Below, piece after piece: positions 44,961 through 52,946 of a stretch of 63,022 nt of DNA. The notes under the pieces are model-generated. The model was not told the DNA's origin. It saw nothing but the letters and a program-made list of their open reading frames with translations, and searched no databases. The stretch is from 2-02-FULL-48-14 sp041645035 (GTDB lineage: Bacteria > Patescibacteriota > Gracilibacteria > UBA1369 > 2-02-FULL-48-14). The stretch covers positions 1 through 63,022 of the forward strand of contig JBAZQU010000004.1 of the NCBI GenBank assembly GCA_041645035.1, given 5' to 3'. The position numbers and the translations under genes are program-made. Each line of letters opens with the position of its first letter. Within the stretch, counting starts at the first letter, position 1.

Positions 44961-47183
44961 TCATGGAACGGCCGGACCTGCGGGGGCGGCAGGGGCAGGT
45001 GGCGGTACCGGACCTGCGGGAGCAGGAGGAGGAACCGGTGATGCTGCGGGGGCGGCGGGTGGTAATCCATTCACACGAGTTGTAAGTGCAGCCAATTCGT
45101 CGGTGAGTGCTTGCATGGAAGCTTTGGGCACAGATTCTTGCGCAGACGTAAGAGCCTCATGGGCTGCCTGAATTTGAGCGGGAGTCGCTCCGGCTGCTCC
45201 CGCGGCCGCGAGAGCATTTGTAAGTGCATCCAAGTGATTTCGAGCTTCCGTAACCATAGGACTGGGCAACTGAGTGGTTTCAGGAAGGGCACCACCGGTA
45301 GGTGTACCGGGGGTAACGGTTCTGAGTCTTCCCACGCCTCTTTTAATTCGGCCGAACTCACCCTCCAAACTCTTTTCCAAATCTTCGTCTGGTTTTCCAA
45401 CCATGCCTTGGAACTCTCTAAGTGCCGTTTGACGTTGGTAGGGTTCCGACTTGGGATTTGCGAATATTTTCTGAATGCGTTGCATTTCTTTAGAATTTGA
45501 CTCTTTGTCGTGGGCCAGATAAATGGACGACATTCTTGATGCGAGGTCTGCCATTTGTGCCGCGTCAATTTTACCTTCTGTAGTAGACCCCAGAATCCTA
45601 TTTATCTCTTCAGCATTCTGACGAGGATCGGCAGTACCACCTCTTTGATTTCCCAAAAGCAACTTGGCGATCGGGTTACTGTCAGCAAGTTTTTGCATTT
45701 GTGCCTGAGCGGGTTCGCCATATTCAATTCGGCGGAGACCTGAATCAGCCAAGCCCTTAAGAGCGGCAAAAGAGGTAGTCTGTGCTTGACCGTCCTTGTA
45801 CCCAACCACAACAGAAGGGATCAGAAGAGATGATTTTACGGCAGCATCGCGGATACGATTGCCAAAGCCTTTGATGGCTTCGGTGGCAAAGCTGGCATAA
45901 GTATCGTTGGCGGCGGCGAAGACTCCGGTCCATACTATAATAATGCTCGCCAGGGCGATTATGAATTGAGGGAGGTCGTCGATTCCGTTTACAAGGAATT
46001 CGGTGGACATCACTTGGTTGGCCTGGAAACCGCTGCCTAAGGCGGCGTTACCGGTGAGCCCGTCCCAGGCGGCAATCATGATGTAACCGAGACTCATGGT
46101 GAGCCCGATGATCACGGGAGCCATAAGGTGTTTAACTATTTTTTTAGCAAAATCACCTCCCCCTCCAAGCCATTCTTTAATTTGGGGGACCACATAAACC
46201 AGAACTATTAGTGGAGAGAGCGCCAAAGCGATCCACAGCACCACTAAACGTGTGAGCAGTACAATGCCAAGTACCAAATAGCTGGTTGCGAAAACCAGAT
46301 ACATTATCAAGGCAAACAGAATACTAATGGTGAGGTCGGAGAAACTTGTGATGCCTTCGGGTTTGAGCACGGAAAGGTTGCTGAGGCCTCCCATATTTAC
46401 TGCCATTATCAAACCAATATTATTGGCATTGAGATTTGTGAAATACTTGGCAGCCAGAAGTCCATCGAGTTCTCTGTAAGTACCCTCATCATCTTCCTCA
46501 CAGAAAAGACGGGTGTAAATAGGAATGTTGTCCTTATCAATGCCTGTGTTGTAATAAGTTGGTACGCCCGACTCAGTCGCTGGTTTATAACAGACCTGCG
46601 CCTGAAACTCATCTTTAACCGCACTGAAATTATAAAGAGTTTCGTCGCTGGCGGCGAGTTCAGGTAGCGCAAATGCTGCCGTGGTGGCTACATTCACCAG
46701 GTCCAAGGCCACTTTCCCGGCAATAAAAGTGAAATTCACCAGCACTAGCCCAAGAACGATCTTTGGTAAAGCGGTTTTGAGGGCAAGTTCTCCTTCGCCT
46801 CCTCCAAGCCCAAGTACATTGTAAAAAGCAACCACCAGAAGCACGAGCACAAATCCAATGTTCACAAGGTCACGCACAGGAATCCAAATACCCTTTAGAC
46901 GTTCTTCCATACCGGGCCCCAGAATGAGGTCCGTGTCCATCAGGTCTCCTATGATAAGAAGGAAAGGCCAGAGTAGGGCGTTTAAGAAATTCATCATAAT
47001 GGACAAAAGCTCTGCGATCTTCTTTTCCACGTCTTCCCCTGCATCTGTGACTGTGGGGGGAGCTGCATGAGCCAATCCGGGAAGAACAAAAGCAGCCAGC
47101 ACAGCAACGAGCATCAACATGCAGGTTTTGCTTTGAGCGAAACGCAACAGGGTTCTGGCGATGGTCTTCATTAATTGCTTCAT
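44961..47183 (-). CDS. VirB6/TrbL-like polytopic membrane protein
   Basis: A 740-residue protein. A signal-like N-terminal segment (MLVAVLAAFVLPGLAHA) is followed by about six to eight transmembrane helices up to residue 430. A soluble loop with two Cys lies near residues 200-240. The C-terminal part (about 470-740) is cytoplasmic and ends in a Pro/Ala-rich tail of repeated PVPPPAPAG type. The topology fits the TrbL/VirB6 family that forms the inner-membrane pore of type IV secretion systems. No VirB4 or VirD4 ATPase is in the window, so the assignment is tentative. It overlaps the preceding gene by ATGA. Confidence 0.6.
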   Translation of the reverse strand: MKQLMKTIARTLLRFAQSKTCMLMLVAVLAAFVLPGLAHAAPPTVTDAGEDVEKKIAELLSIMMNFLNALLWPFLLIIGDLMDTDLILGPGMEERLKGIWIPVRDLVNIGFVLVLLVVAFYNVLGLGGGEGELALKTALPKIVLGLVLVNFTFIAGKVALDLVNVATTAAFALPELAASDETLYNFSAVKDEFQAQVCYKPATESGVPTYYNTGIDKDNIPIYTRLFCEEDDEGTYRELDGLLAAKYFTNLNANNIGLIMAVNMGGLSNLSVLKPEGITSFSDLTISILFALIMYLVFATSYLVLGIVLLTRLVVLWIALALSPLIVLVYVVPQIKEWLGGGGDFAKKIVKHLMAPVIIGLTMSLGYIMIAAWDGLTGNAALGSGFQANQVMSTEFLVNGIDDLPQFIIALASIIIVWTGVFAAANDTYASFATEAIKGFGNRIRDAAVKSSLLIPSVVVGYKDGQAQTTSFAALKGLADSGLRRIEYGEPAQAQMQKLADSNPIAKLLLGNQRGGTADPRQNAEEINRILGSTTEGKIDAAQMADLASRMSSIYLAHDKESNSKEMQRIQKIFANPKSEPYQRQTALREFQGMVGKPDEDLEKSLEGEFGRIKRGVGRLRTVTPGTPTGGALPETTQLPSPMVTEARNHLDALTNALAAAGAAGATPAQIQAAHEALTSAQESVPKASMQALTDELAALTTRVNGLPPAAPAASPVPPPAPAGPVPPPAPAAPAGPAVP

Positions 47184-48361
47184 GAAAAGAGGGTGACAAA
47201 TAGGGTTGATCCGGTAAGGGCTGCTACAAAACCACCGGCAATTCCGGCGACGGCTCCCACTCCTTTTGCAAGCGTTTTTTGGCTGGCGGTAAAGCCGGCT
47301 TTCTTGGTTTCCTCTACATTTTCTGTTTGTTCTTGGACTACTTTTCGTCTTTTTTTGGAGTCTTCAATCCGTTTACTTTCACGAGTTTGGGCGTCTTGAA
47401 GAGCCTGGCTTTGGCGCGCGAAGTGCGCCGCCATAGCAGCTTTGGCCGCCACAACATTGACACCTCCGGCAACACTTCCGGCAAGACCGGCTAAAGGTTG
47501 AGCCATGCTCATTCCCGCAAATGCGGCGGCCTCCTTGGCACGCTGATCCACAGATATATGACCCGCCGCCCCTTGTGCGGCCAGCACGGCGAATCCTGTC
47601 CCCATTGCAAGCCCCAAACCTGCGTCGTTTTTCTGTGTGGGAAACTGCAAAGTGCTGTCCAATTGTGCTTCTCCGTATTCTTCAGGCAATTGCGTTTCGG
47701 GAATGTTCTTTTTTCCTCCTTTCGCGTTAATTCGTTCATATGCCAAAGGTATCGTGGCCGGTTGATCCATGTCTACTTCCATTGCAAACCTCATGCCATT
47801 TTCGTCTTGGACAATTTCAGATTGATAAAAATTTCGGACTACTTCCACGTGGACCACCCCCTTCTTCAAGGAAGCATTTTCCACTTTCCATAATTCTTTT
47901 TCGGACCCATTAGGAGATTTGAAATTTTCTTGAAGCGTCGCTACCACGTGAAGCAACAATTGTTCGGCGAGTACTTCGTTTAAATCTGTGGTCGTACTGC
48001 GAAAGGTGGGCGAAAGTACTTGGTATTCTGTAGGTACAGCGGTTTTAGCCTCTTTGGGGGTCAAAAATTTATCAAAAGTTTTTCCGCCATCAGTACTCAC
48101 GAGCAGAAGTTGCCCGCGTTTGGCCAAGCCCTTCAGTTCTTCCGTATTCACAAGTTTTAACAAATCTTGTTCAACTTTATTTTGTAGATAAATGCTGAAA
48201 TGCTGAGTTCTATCTTCCGCGGACCATTGATAAAGTATGTTTTTATTTTCTTCGCTCCAGGTGGCATACGCTTCAGCGTAGCCCGGTTCAAGTTGCACGC
48301 TTTCCCCTCGCACTACGCGTTCCATCTGTTCCCGGAATTGATTTTGTGTGTCTAAAAACAT
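47180..48361 (-). CDS. Uncharacterised protein with C-terminal Gly/Ala hydrophobic segments
   Basis: A 393-residue protein. The first 230 residues are a soluble alpha/beta region (RGQLLLVSTDGGKTFDKFL and LLLHVVATLQENF). The remainder has Gly/Ala-rich hydrophobic stretches (LGLAMGTGFAVLAAQGAAG and MAQPLAGLAGSVAGGVNVVAA), a strongly basic helix and a final membrane segment (AGIAGGFVAALTGSTLFVTLF). The pattern recalls pore-forming or membrane-inserting proteins, but I recognise no family. It lies between two genes of the VirB6-like operon with spacings of 2 bp and a 4-bp overlap. Confidence 0.7.
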   Translation of the reverse strand: MFLDTQNQFREQMERVVRGESVQLEPGYAEAYATWSEENKNILYQWSAEDRTQHFSIYLQNKVEQDLLKLVNTEELKGLAKRGQLLLVSTDGGKTFDKFLTPKEAKTAVPTEYQVLSPTFRSTTTDLNEVLAEQLLLHVVATLQENFKSPNGSEKELWKVENASLKKGVVHVEVVRNFYQSEIVQDENGMRFAMEVDMDQPATIPLAYERINAKGGKKNIPETQLPEEYGEAQLDSTLQFPTQKNDAGLGLAMGTGFAVLAAQGAAGHISVDQRAKEAAAFAGMSMAQPLAGLAGSVAGGVNVVAAKAAMAAHFARQSQALQDAQTRESKRIEDSKKRRKVVQEQTENVEETKKAGFTASQKTLAKGVGAVAGIAGGFVAALTGSTLFVTLFS

Positions 48362-48363
48362 AT

Positions 48364-49977
48364 TTATTCAGCGTGATATTCAAAATAAGGAAGTGTTGGG
48401 TACTCCAGTTTTTTGGCTTCCGCTTCTTCGCGAGCCTTATCAATAAATGCTCGTTGCCCCACCCATTCGGGTTCTTTCGCTCCGGAGTCTCCATGCACGA
48501 GTGAGAATCGAGCCGCCCAGTCGGCCATTTTGGCCTCCAAGACGTCTTTTTTGTCCCACAGCGGTTGAAGTTCCTGAGGAAGATCTTCTTTTTTCTCAAT
48601 TCCGACGTCCTTCAAAGTGATCGGCACCTTTGGGTCCAAAGTTTTAGCCTTTTTAGCCTTATAAACTTGCACAATGCGTTCTGCATAATCCGCGTAGAAA
48701 TGCGCCTCGAGCCAGTAATTGTTGAGTTCGGTTTTAAGGGCATCTTTGTAGGTTGCCATTTTGTCATCTTTTTCTTCGTTTTCATCTTTCACTAGGGCGG
48801 AACCCATTTCGGTCGGAGCCGGCACAAGACCTCCGTGACCGTGGGATATTTGTAATCCAGCTCCTACTTCAGCAACTCCAATCCAGAATGCAGGGTTGAG
48901 GGGAATATCCAGAGGATCAGAAAGGCCCATGGCAACGTTGGCAAAAATGGTGAGTGCTCCATTCACCGTGAGCAGGGCTGACCCCATGCCCTTCCCCGTA
49001 AGCAGTTCACGTGCACGATTTTTATGTCCATAAGTTCGATGACTGAAGTAATCTGCGCTTTCCACTATTTTTGCGCTTACCTCAGCTTGCGTTTTTTTCA
49101 TCCCCTGAGAATTGATGCGATCTCGCACCGCTTTCAATGGGGTAAGTTCTTCTCTGAATTTCTTGGGTGTTAGCTCCAACTTAGCAATTTTTTTATCCAA
49201 AACTGCGGTGGCCGCAAGTACGGTGAGATATCCCGCCGCCACCATGCTGGTTACAAACGCTCCAAAGTTGGGAAAGTTTTCTTCTTCGGCCATTTTGCGT
49301 ATGAGTTCTATTCGGTTTGCCTTGCTGAGTGTAGTCATCACCAGCATCATTTGACTTTGTTTCATCGTGTCCGGATCGCTACCTAAGCTTTTAACTTCGC
49401 TTACAAGAAGTGCCCAGTCTTTTTCTTCCAGACTTTCGTTCTTGGAATTTTTTCTTAATATTTCATAAAAGTCCGGCCTGAACGTTCGGCCGACCGATTC
49501 CAAATAACTGTCTTGTAAATCTTCACGCAAGGATTGGAAAACCATGTATTGGATGTCCATGTTTTCGATCCATCCCACGACTTTTTGGAGTCGAGCAAGT
49601 TCTATGTCGGTCGAAACGGTAGGCACGCCACCAGGATCCATGGTTGCCGTTTCAATTCCCAGGGCCGCTCTTTCTTGAATGGATTTGAAAACCGCTGCTT
49701 GCACATCTCGCATGTGTTGTTTATCCACGTCGTCCAGTCCACCGAGTTGTGCATCAATGATTTTCTTGATTTCCGCATTCACTTGTCCGGTTTTATTGAT
49801 CAGAACCGCAGTTAACCGATTCTCAGCAGCACTACCGGGACCAAATCGTTGTTCACGAACTGACCAGCCTATACGTGCTTCGAGCGTAGTTTCAATCGTT
49901 TGAATAGCTTCGGCTTTTTGAGTTTCGAGCTCTTTGTCGAAGGCTTCTTTTGGATCGTATTTTGGTGTTTCTGCCAT
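48364..49977 (-). CDS. Uncharacterised helical protein of the VirB6-like operon
   Basis: A 537-residue mostly helical protein with one hydrophobic segment near residues 238-260 (GAFVTSMVAAGYLTVLAATA) and another near 330-370 (LLTVNGALTIFANVAMGLSD). The N-terminal 230 residues are charged coiled-coil type. GLQISHGHGGL is a short His/Gly motif. No family is recognised. It is the second gene of the operon, 5 bp after the small membrane protein and 2 bp before the next gene. Confidence 0.7.
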   Translation of the reverse strand: MAETPKYDPKEAFDKELETQKAEAIQTIETTLEARIGWSVREQRFGPGSAAENRLTAVLINKTGQVNAEIKKIIDAQLGGLDDVDKQHMRDVQAAVFKSIQERAALGIETATMDPGGVPTVSTDIELARLQKVVGWIENMDIQYMVFQSLREDLQDSYLESVGRTFRPDFYEILRKNSKNESLEEKDWALLVSEVKSLGSDPDTMKQSQMMLVMTTLSKANRIELIRKMAEEENFPNFGAFVTSMVAAGYLTVLAATAVLDKKIAKLELTPKKFREELTPLKAVRDRINSQGMKKTQAEVSAKIVESADYFSHRTYGHKNRARELLTGKGMGSALLTVNGALTIFANVAMGLSDPLDIPLNPAFWIGVAEVGAGLQISHGHGGLVPAPTEMGSALVKDENEEKDDKMATYKDALKTELNNYWLEAHFYADYAERIVQVYKAKKAKTLDPKVPITLKDVGIEKKEDLPQELQPLWDKKDVLEAKMADWAARFSLVHGDSGAKEPEWVGQRAFIDKAREEAEAKKLEYPTLPYFEYHAE

Positions 49978-49982
49978 AAAAT

Positions 49983-50495
49983 TTAATTAAGACGAAGGAC
50001 ACGAATAAGTGCGTCGAGGAAGGAGAGTTGTTTTCCTTCCTGTTCAGGTAACTGGGTCACCAAGTATTGGCGTAAAAGACCAGGATTCGTGCCCATGAGT
50101 GGAATTATCACTTCCGGGTGTGTCTTTCGATTGGTCATAAGGTGAAGCTCATCGGTGTGCGGAGGGTGATGGAGTATCGCAAAAGCTCGAAGACCGCTGT
50201 AAGGCATGCGTAGCACACCAAACTTCACTCCATAAGGTGAAAAAATCACTTCCACGGCCTTGGGGTTTTTGCCATGCTCGAGAATGAGCACCAGGGGCAG
50301 AACCGCAAAAAGCACCATCATCGTGATGGAAGCGGTCCAATAGGCATAAGCAATAAGTCCACCACTCACGAGAATCAGAAGTGTAAACCAGAGCCATCCG
50401 CGCTGATAGCGAAGGTATTCAGGAGCAATCCATCCGAAAATCGCTTCATCGAATGCTGCAGCGGGGACCGGATTTTTATCCTTTTCTTTTGCCAT
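49983..50495 (-). CDS. Small two-TM membrane protein, first gene of the VirB6-like operon
   Basis: A 170-residue protein with a short cytoplasmic N-terminus, two adjacent transmembrane helices (WFTLLILVSGGLIAYAYW and MMVLFAVLPLVLILEHG) and a C-terminal beta-rich domain of about 85 residues (VEVIFSPYGVKFGVLRMPYSGL). PrgI of Gram-positive type IV secretion loci also has two N-terminal TM helices. The C-terminal part looks more like a PH-type domain. Identity is uncertain. It opens the operon behind a good promoter. Confidence 0.65.
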   Translation of the reverse strand: MAKEKDKNPVPAAAFDEAIFGWIAPEYLRYQRGWLWFTLLILVSGGLIAYAYWTASITMMVLFAVLPLVLILEHGKNPKAVEVIFSPYGVKFGVLRMPYSGLRAFAILHHPPHTDELHLMTNRKTHPEVIIPLMGTNPGLLRQYLVTQLPEQEGKQLSFLDALIRVLRLN

Positions 50496-50524
50496 ACGTG
50501 ATTTGTTTTTATTTTTATCTAATT

Positions 50525-50553
50525 ATTTTAGCACAAAATCAGGTTTATTACAA
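50525..50553 (-). promoter_or_regulatory. Promoter of the VirB6-like operon
   Basis: Minus strand TTGTAA (50553-50548), a 17-bp spacer and extended -10 TGC-TAAAAT (hexamer 50530-50525), giving a leader of about 23 nt. Confidence 0.6.
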
Positions 50554-50753
50554 CCCGTGGAACGAGCTTTGTTTACGGGCTGGCGTGCCGGGGCCGGACC
50601 GGTCCGGGACTTTCAGGTCAGGCTGCCGTACCAGTGCGGGGAATTTTGCACATTTGCACAATAGGACTGTGTGGAATTTCAGGAATTTTTCAGGAAAAAT
50701 TCAGGTTTTTGTAAAGGTCGGTGGTTTACCATCAGGTTTGTCGGTGTTGACGA
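50554..50753. other. Non-coding gap with palindrome and short direct repeats
   Basis: No gene is apparent. A GC-rich part contains the perfect palindrome CCGGACCGGTCCGG. TTTGCACA is repeated twice 9 bp apart at about 50646-50662. TTCAGG then recurs three times with 11-bp spacing at about 50675-50705, separated by A/T runs. This resembles a protein-binding or bent-DNA region upstream of the tRNA-like element. Confidence 0.4.
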
Positions 50754-50827
50754 GGGCCCGGGATTGGCATCCGTCGCTAGGATCGTCAACCTAAGCGACC
50801 GGGGTTCGACTCCCCGCGGGTCCACCA
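50754..50827 (+). tRNA. tRNA-like element with non-canonical D and anticodon arms
   Basis: The 3' half is a perfect tRNA end: T-arm CGGGG-TTCGACT-CCCCG, then CGGGTCC, discriminator A and an encoded CCA. GGGCCCG (50754-50760) pairs fully with CGGGTCC (one G-U). The middle is not canonical. A short hairpin GGAT-TGGC-ATCC replaces the D-arm, and GTCGC-TAGG...CCTA-A-GCGAC forms a long stem with an 8-nt loop, without a standard 7-nt anticodon loop. A terminator follows at once. It may be an aberrant tRNA, a tRNA pseudogene or the tRNA-like part of another RNA. Confidence 0.5.
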
Positions 50828-50832
50828 CTGAC

Positions 50833-50865
50833 AAAAAAAGACCCTCTGTGTGAGGGTCTTTTTTT
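50833..50865. terminator. Bidirectional intrinsic terminator
   Basis: Seven A, stem GACCCTC / GAGGGTC with loop TGTGT, then seven T. It can end the tRNA-like transcript rightward and the rpsF-ssb-rpsR transcript leftward. Confidence 0.9.
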
Positions 50866-50931
50866 CGAGATGGTTCTCATCGCTAGGATCGTCGGAGTAA
50901 TTTTATACTCAGCCACGAACTTTGTCCACGC

Positions 50932-51150
50932 TTACACCTTCCTCGTGTAAGGGAGCAGGGCCATTTCACGAGCACGTTTGATGCCTTGTGAAAGCTGTTT
51001 TTGTTGCTTGAGACTCACACCGGTGTAGTAGCGAGGAACAATGCGACCAAACACGGAGAGGTACGCACGGAGCGTAGCGATGTCTTTGTAGTCAATGAAC
51101 GTCGGAAGCACCGGTCGAGGTGTTTTCTGAACTTTTACTTTTTTAGTCAT
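50932..51150 (-). CDS. rpsR: 30S ribosomal protein S18
   Basis: A 72-residue S18, which binds 16S rRNA together with S6 in the platform of the small subunit. The core FIDYKDIATLRAYLSVFGRIVPRYYTGVSLKQQKQLSQGIKRAR is typical, although Val-Pro-Arg-Tyr-Tyr replaces the common ILPRRITG form. No CxxC zinc motif is present. It is last in rpsF-ssb-rpsR, with a CTCGGC hairpin 29 nt upstream. Confidence 0.95.
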   Translation of the reverse strand: MTKKVKVQKTPRPVLPTFIDYKDIATLRAYLSVFGRIVPRYYTGVSLKQQKQLSQGIKRAREMALLPYTRKV

Positions 51151-51178
51151 TGGGTCGGTTTAAATTAAAACGGGAAGA

Positions 51179-51193
51179 CTCGGCTTCGCCGAG
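51179..51193 (-). repeat. CTCGGC hairpin, copy 4 (ssb-rpsR)
   Basis: CTCGGC-N3-GCCGAG, beginning 2 nt after the ssb stop codon and ending 28 nt before the rpsR start. It lacks a U-tract. Confidence 0.8.
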
Positions 51194-51195
51194 GA

Positions 51196-51687
51196 TTAAA
51201 ACATATTGTCGTCATCGATGCTGGCCGTGAGATCTCCGGAGGCAGCGGGGGCGGAACCTTCATCGGCGATTTCTTCCACGCCTTCGACAGGTCCGCTGGC
51301 TACTTCTTGTCCTTCACCAGCTTCAGGGACATATTCGTTCCCCTCTCCGTCATCTTTGCGCTTTTCAAGAATAATCATATCTTGGAGCACGATTTCGGTG
51401 CGGAAACGTCGGGTTCCGTCTTCCATGTCCCAGCTTCGAGTTTTGAGGTAGCCCTCAACGTACACGAGCATCCCCTTGCGGAGATGGTCACGGCAAATTT
51501 CAGCGAGCTTAGCCCAAGCCACACATTCGTGGAATTCGGCAGAGCTGCGTTTTTCGCGGCTAGAAGTGGTCCATTGGCGGTTTGTAGCCAAACCAAGGGT
51601 CACAATAGACTGACCACTCGTGGTGGTCTTGAGCTCGGGATCTCGGGTGAGATTTCCGATGAGAATCACTTTGTTTACGCTTCGCAT
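51196..51687 (-). CDS. ssb: Single-stranded DNA-binding protein
   Basis: A 163-residue SSB. The OB-fold occupies about residues 1-108 (SVNKVILIGNLTRDPELKTT, then YVEGYLKTRSWDMEDGTRRFRTEIV). A Gly/Ala/Glu-rich flexible linker follows, and the acidic tip ends DDDNMF, a variant of the usual DDDIPF that docks repair proteins. The position between rpsF and rpsR is conserved across bacteria. Confidence 0.96.
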   Translation of the reverse strand: MRSVNKVILIGNLTRDPELKTTTSGQSIVTLGLATNRQWTTSSREKRSSAEFHECVAWAKLAEICRDHLRKGMLVYVEGYLKTRSWDMEDGTRRFRTEIVLQDMIILEKRKDDGEGNEYVPEAGEGQEVASGPVEGVEEIADEGSAPAASGDLTASIDDDNMF

Positions 51688-51715
51688 AAAAGTGGATAAG
51701 GTTAATATTAAATCA

Positions 51716-51730
51716 CTCGGCTCTGCCGAG
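51716..51730 (-). repeat. CTCGGC hairpin, copy 5 (rpsF-ssb)
   Basis: CTCGGC-N3-GCCGAG, beginning 2 nt after the rpsF stop codon and ending 28 nt before the ssb start, mirroring copy 4 in the same operon. Confidence 0.8.
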
Positions 51731-51732
51731 GG

Positions 51733-52200
51733 TTAAAGGTCTTTGTCCTCAATGATCGCCTTGAGCGATGCATCGAGCTTGCCTGTTTCTTGAGGGGCTT
51801 CCTTCGCCGCACTGCGGGTCTGGCTACGCACTTTCTTTGAGAGTTCTTCTGCAGGGCTGCTGAGTTTGGCCGCTTTGCCGGTAGTCGCGAGTTGATCGTA
51901 ACGCATCATCACGTAGTCGTTGGGCATCTTCACGGCCATATAACGCAAAACTCCCGTTTGCAGGCGGAGGTCTTTTTGAATTTCAGGAAGTCCTTCCGGC
52001 TCCCCGACAAAATCGTAAACCGCATAGTAAGCCTTGCTGTTTCCCTTGATCGAATAGGACATTTCACGCATTCCCCAAAGATCCTCGTCCACAATGTCGT
52101 AGCCATTTTCCGTGACAATCCCTTTGATTTCTTTCAGATTTTTCTCGATCTCTTTGTCCGTTTGCTTGGGACTAAGGATCACCATAAGTTCATATTTCAT
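51733..52200 (-). CDS. rpsF: 30S ribosomal protein S6
   Basis: A 155-residue S6 that pairs with S18 in the 30S platform. The ferredoxin-like core is clear (MKYELMVILSPKQTDKEIEKN, then AYYAVYDFVGEPEGLPEIQKDL). A C-terminal extension of about 50 residues, Lys/Ala/Glu-rich, goes beyond the normal 95-110-residue protein. It is the first gene of rpsF-ssb-rpsR behind an extended -10 promoter. Confidence 0.93.
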   Translation of the reverse strand: MKYELMVILSPKQTDKEIEKNLKEIKGIVTENGYDIVDEDLWGMREMSYSIKGNSKAYYAVYDFVGEPEGLPEIQKDLRLQTGVLRYMAVKMPNDYVMMRYDQLATTGKAAKLSSPAEELSKKVRSQTRSAAKEAPQETGKLDASLKAIIEDKDL

Positions 52201-52261
52201 CTGTTTGGATAGGTTACCTCAGGGCTACCGTAGACCCGGAGGACAAGATAAAAGCACGCGG

Positions 52262-52290
52262 AGATTAACATGGGTTTTGGCTGGAGGCAA
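52262..52290 (-). promoter_or_regulatory. Promoter of rpsF-ssb-rpsR
   Basis: Minus strand TTGCCT (52290-52285), a 17-bp spacer and extended -10 TGT-TAATCT (hexamer 52267-52262), with a leader of about 55 nt. Confidence 0.6.
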
Positions 52291-52296
52291 GCGATT

Positions 52297-52893
52297 TTAA
52301 TTGATCACGGGAGAACAGTAGTCGGTACCTGCCACATAAATTTCCGGCATGTAATAGCCCTCACAGCGTTCCTTCGTCCAGGTGTAGAGAAGTTCATCTG
52401 CAACTCCGGCAAATGGGTAAACGTAGCGAATCAAAGCGCCCTCGCCGCTCCCCGCCCCATTGTCATCCGCAAGGTCGAGGACCAATTGCTGTTCTTCCAG
52501 GTAAAAACCAACAGGGTTAAAATCGTCTTCCGGAACTTGGAAGAAGATTTCCCAGTCTGTTTGCGGGCGTTTCACTAAAACTCCGGACCAAGCGATGTTT
52601 CCTTCTTTCTCCCAATCACGGACAGACACAAGACCGGTATACGTATTTGGCTGGCTCACCATTGCAAACGTGAGGTCTCCAATAGAATAAAAGTCCGTCA
52701 CTTGATCCGGATGAAAATTGGTCAAGGGGGCTTCAGATACCCTCCATTCCACCTCCTCCACCGACCAATAAGAAAGTCCCGTATAACCGTCCTCAAAGTA
52801 GGAATTGAAATCAATGGTTTGCTTGGTCGTTTCTAGCGTGACGCAAGCGGATAAAAACAGTGCGAGAAGGAGAAATGTTGCAATAGTTTTCAT
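52297..52893 (-). CDS. Predicted lipoprotein
   Basis: A 198-residue protein with a lipoprotein signal peptide (MKTIATFLLLALFLSAC, lipobox LSAC with Cys 17). The mature part looks beta-rich with many Trp and Tyr (SYWSVEEVEWRV, RPQTDWEIFFQV). Two further Cys near the C-terminus (ERCEGYY and TDYCSPVIN) could form a disulfide. No family is recognised. It should sit on the outer face of the cytoplasmic membrane. The gene ends just after the rpsF promoter region. Confidence 0.75.
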   Translation of the reverse strand: MKTIATFLLLALFLSACVTLETTKQTIDFNSYFEDGYTGLSYWSVEEVEWRVSEAPLTNFHPDQVTDFYSIGDLTFAMVSQPNTYTGLVSVRDWEKEGNIAWSGVLVKRPQTDWEIFFQVPEDDFNPVGFYLEEQQLVLDLADDNGAGSGEGALIRYVYPFAGVADELLYTWTKERCEGYYMPEIYVAGTDYCSPVIN

Positions 52894-52946
52894 AAAAGTA
52901 TGCTACAGACGCTCAGTCTATCATGTGGTAAGCGGCGTAGGAAGGT

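Noticed and set aside
50470..50827. A tmRNA ending at the tRNA-like element
   Set aside because: The 3' end looks like a tmRNA, but no tag-peptide frame ending in an Ala-Ala type sequence and no 5' GGATTCGAC-type segment were found upstream. The acceptor partner lies only 74 nt away.
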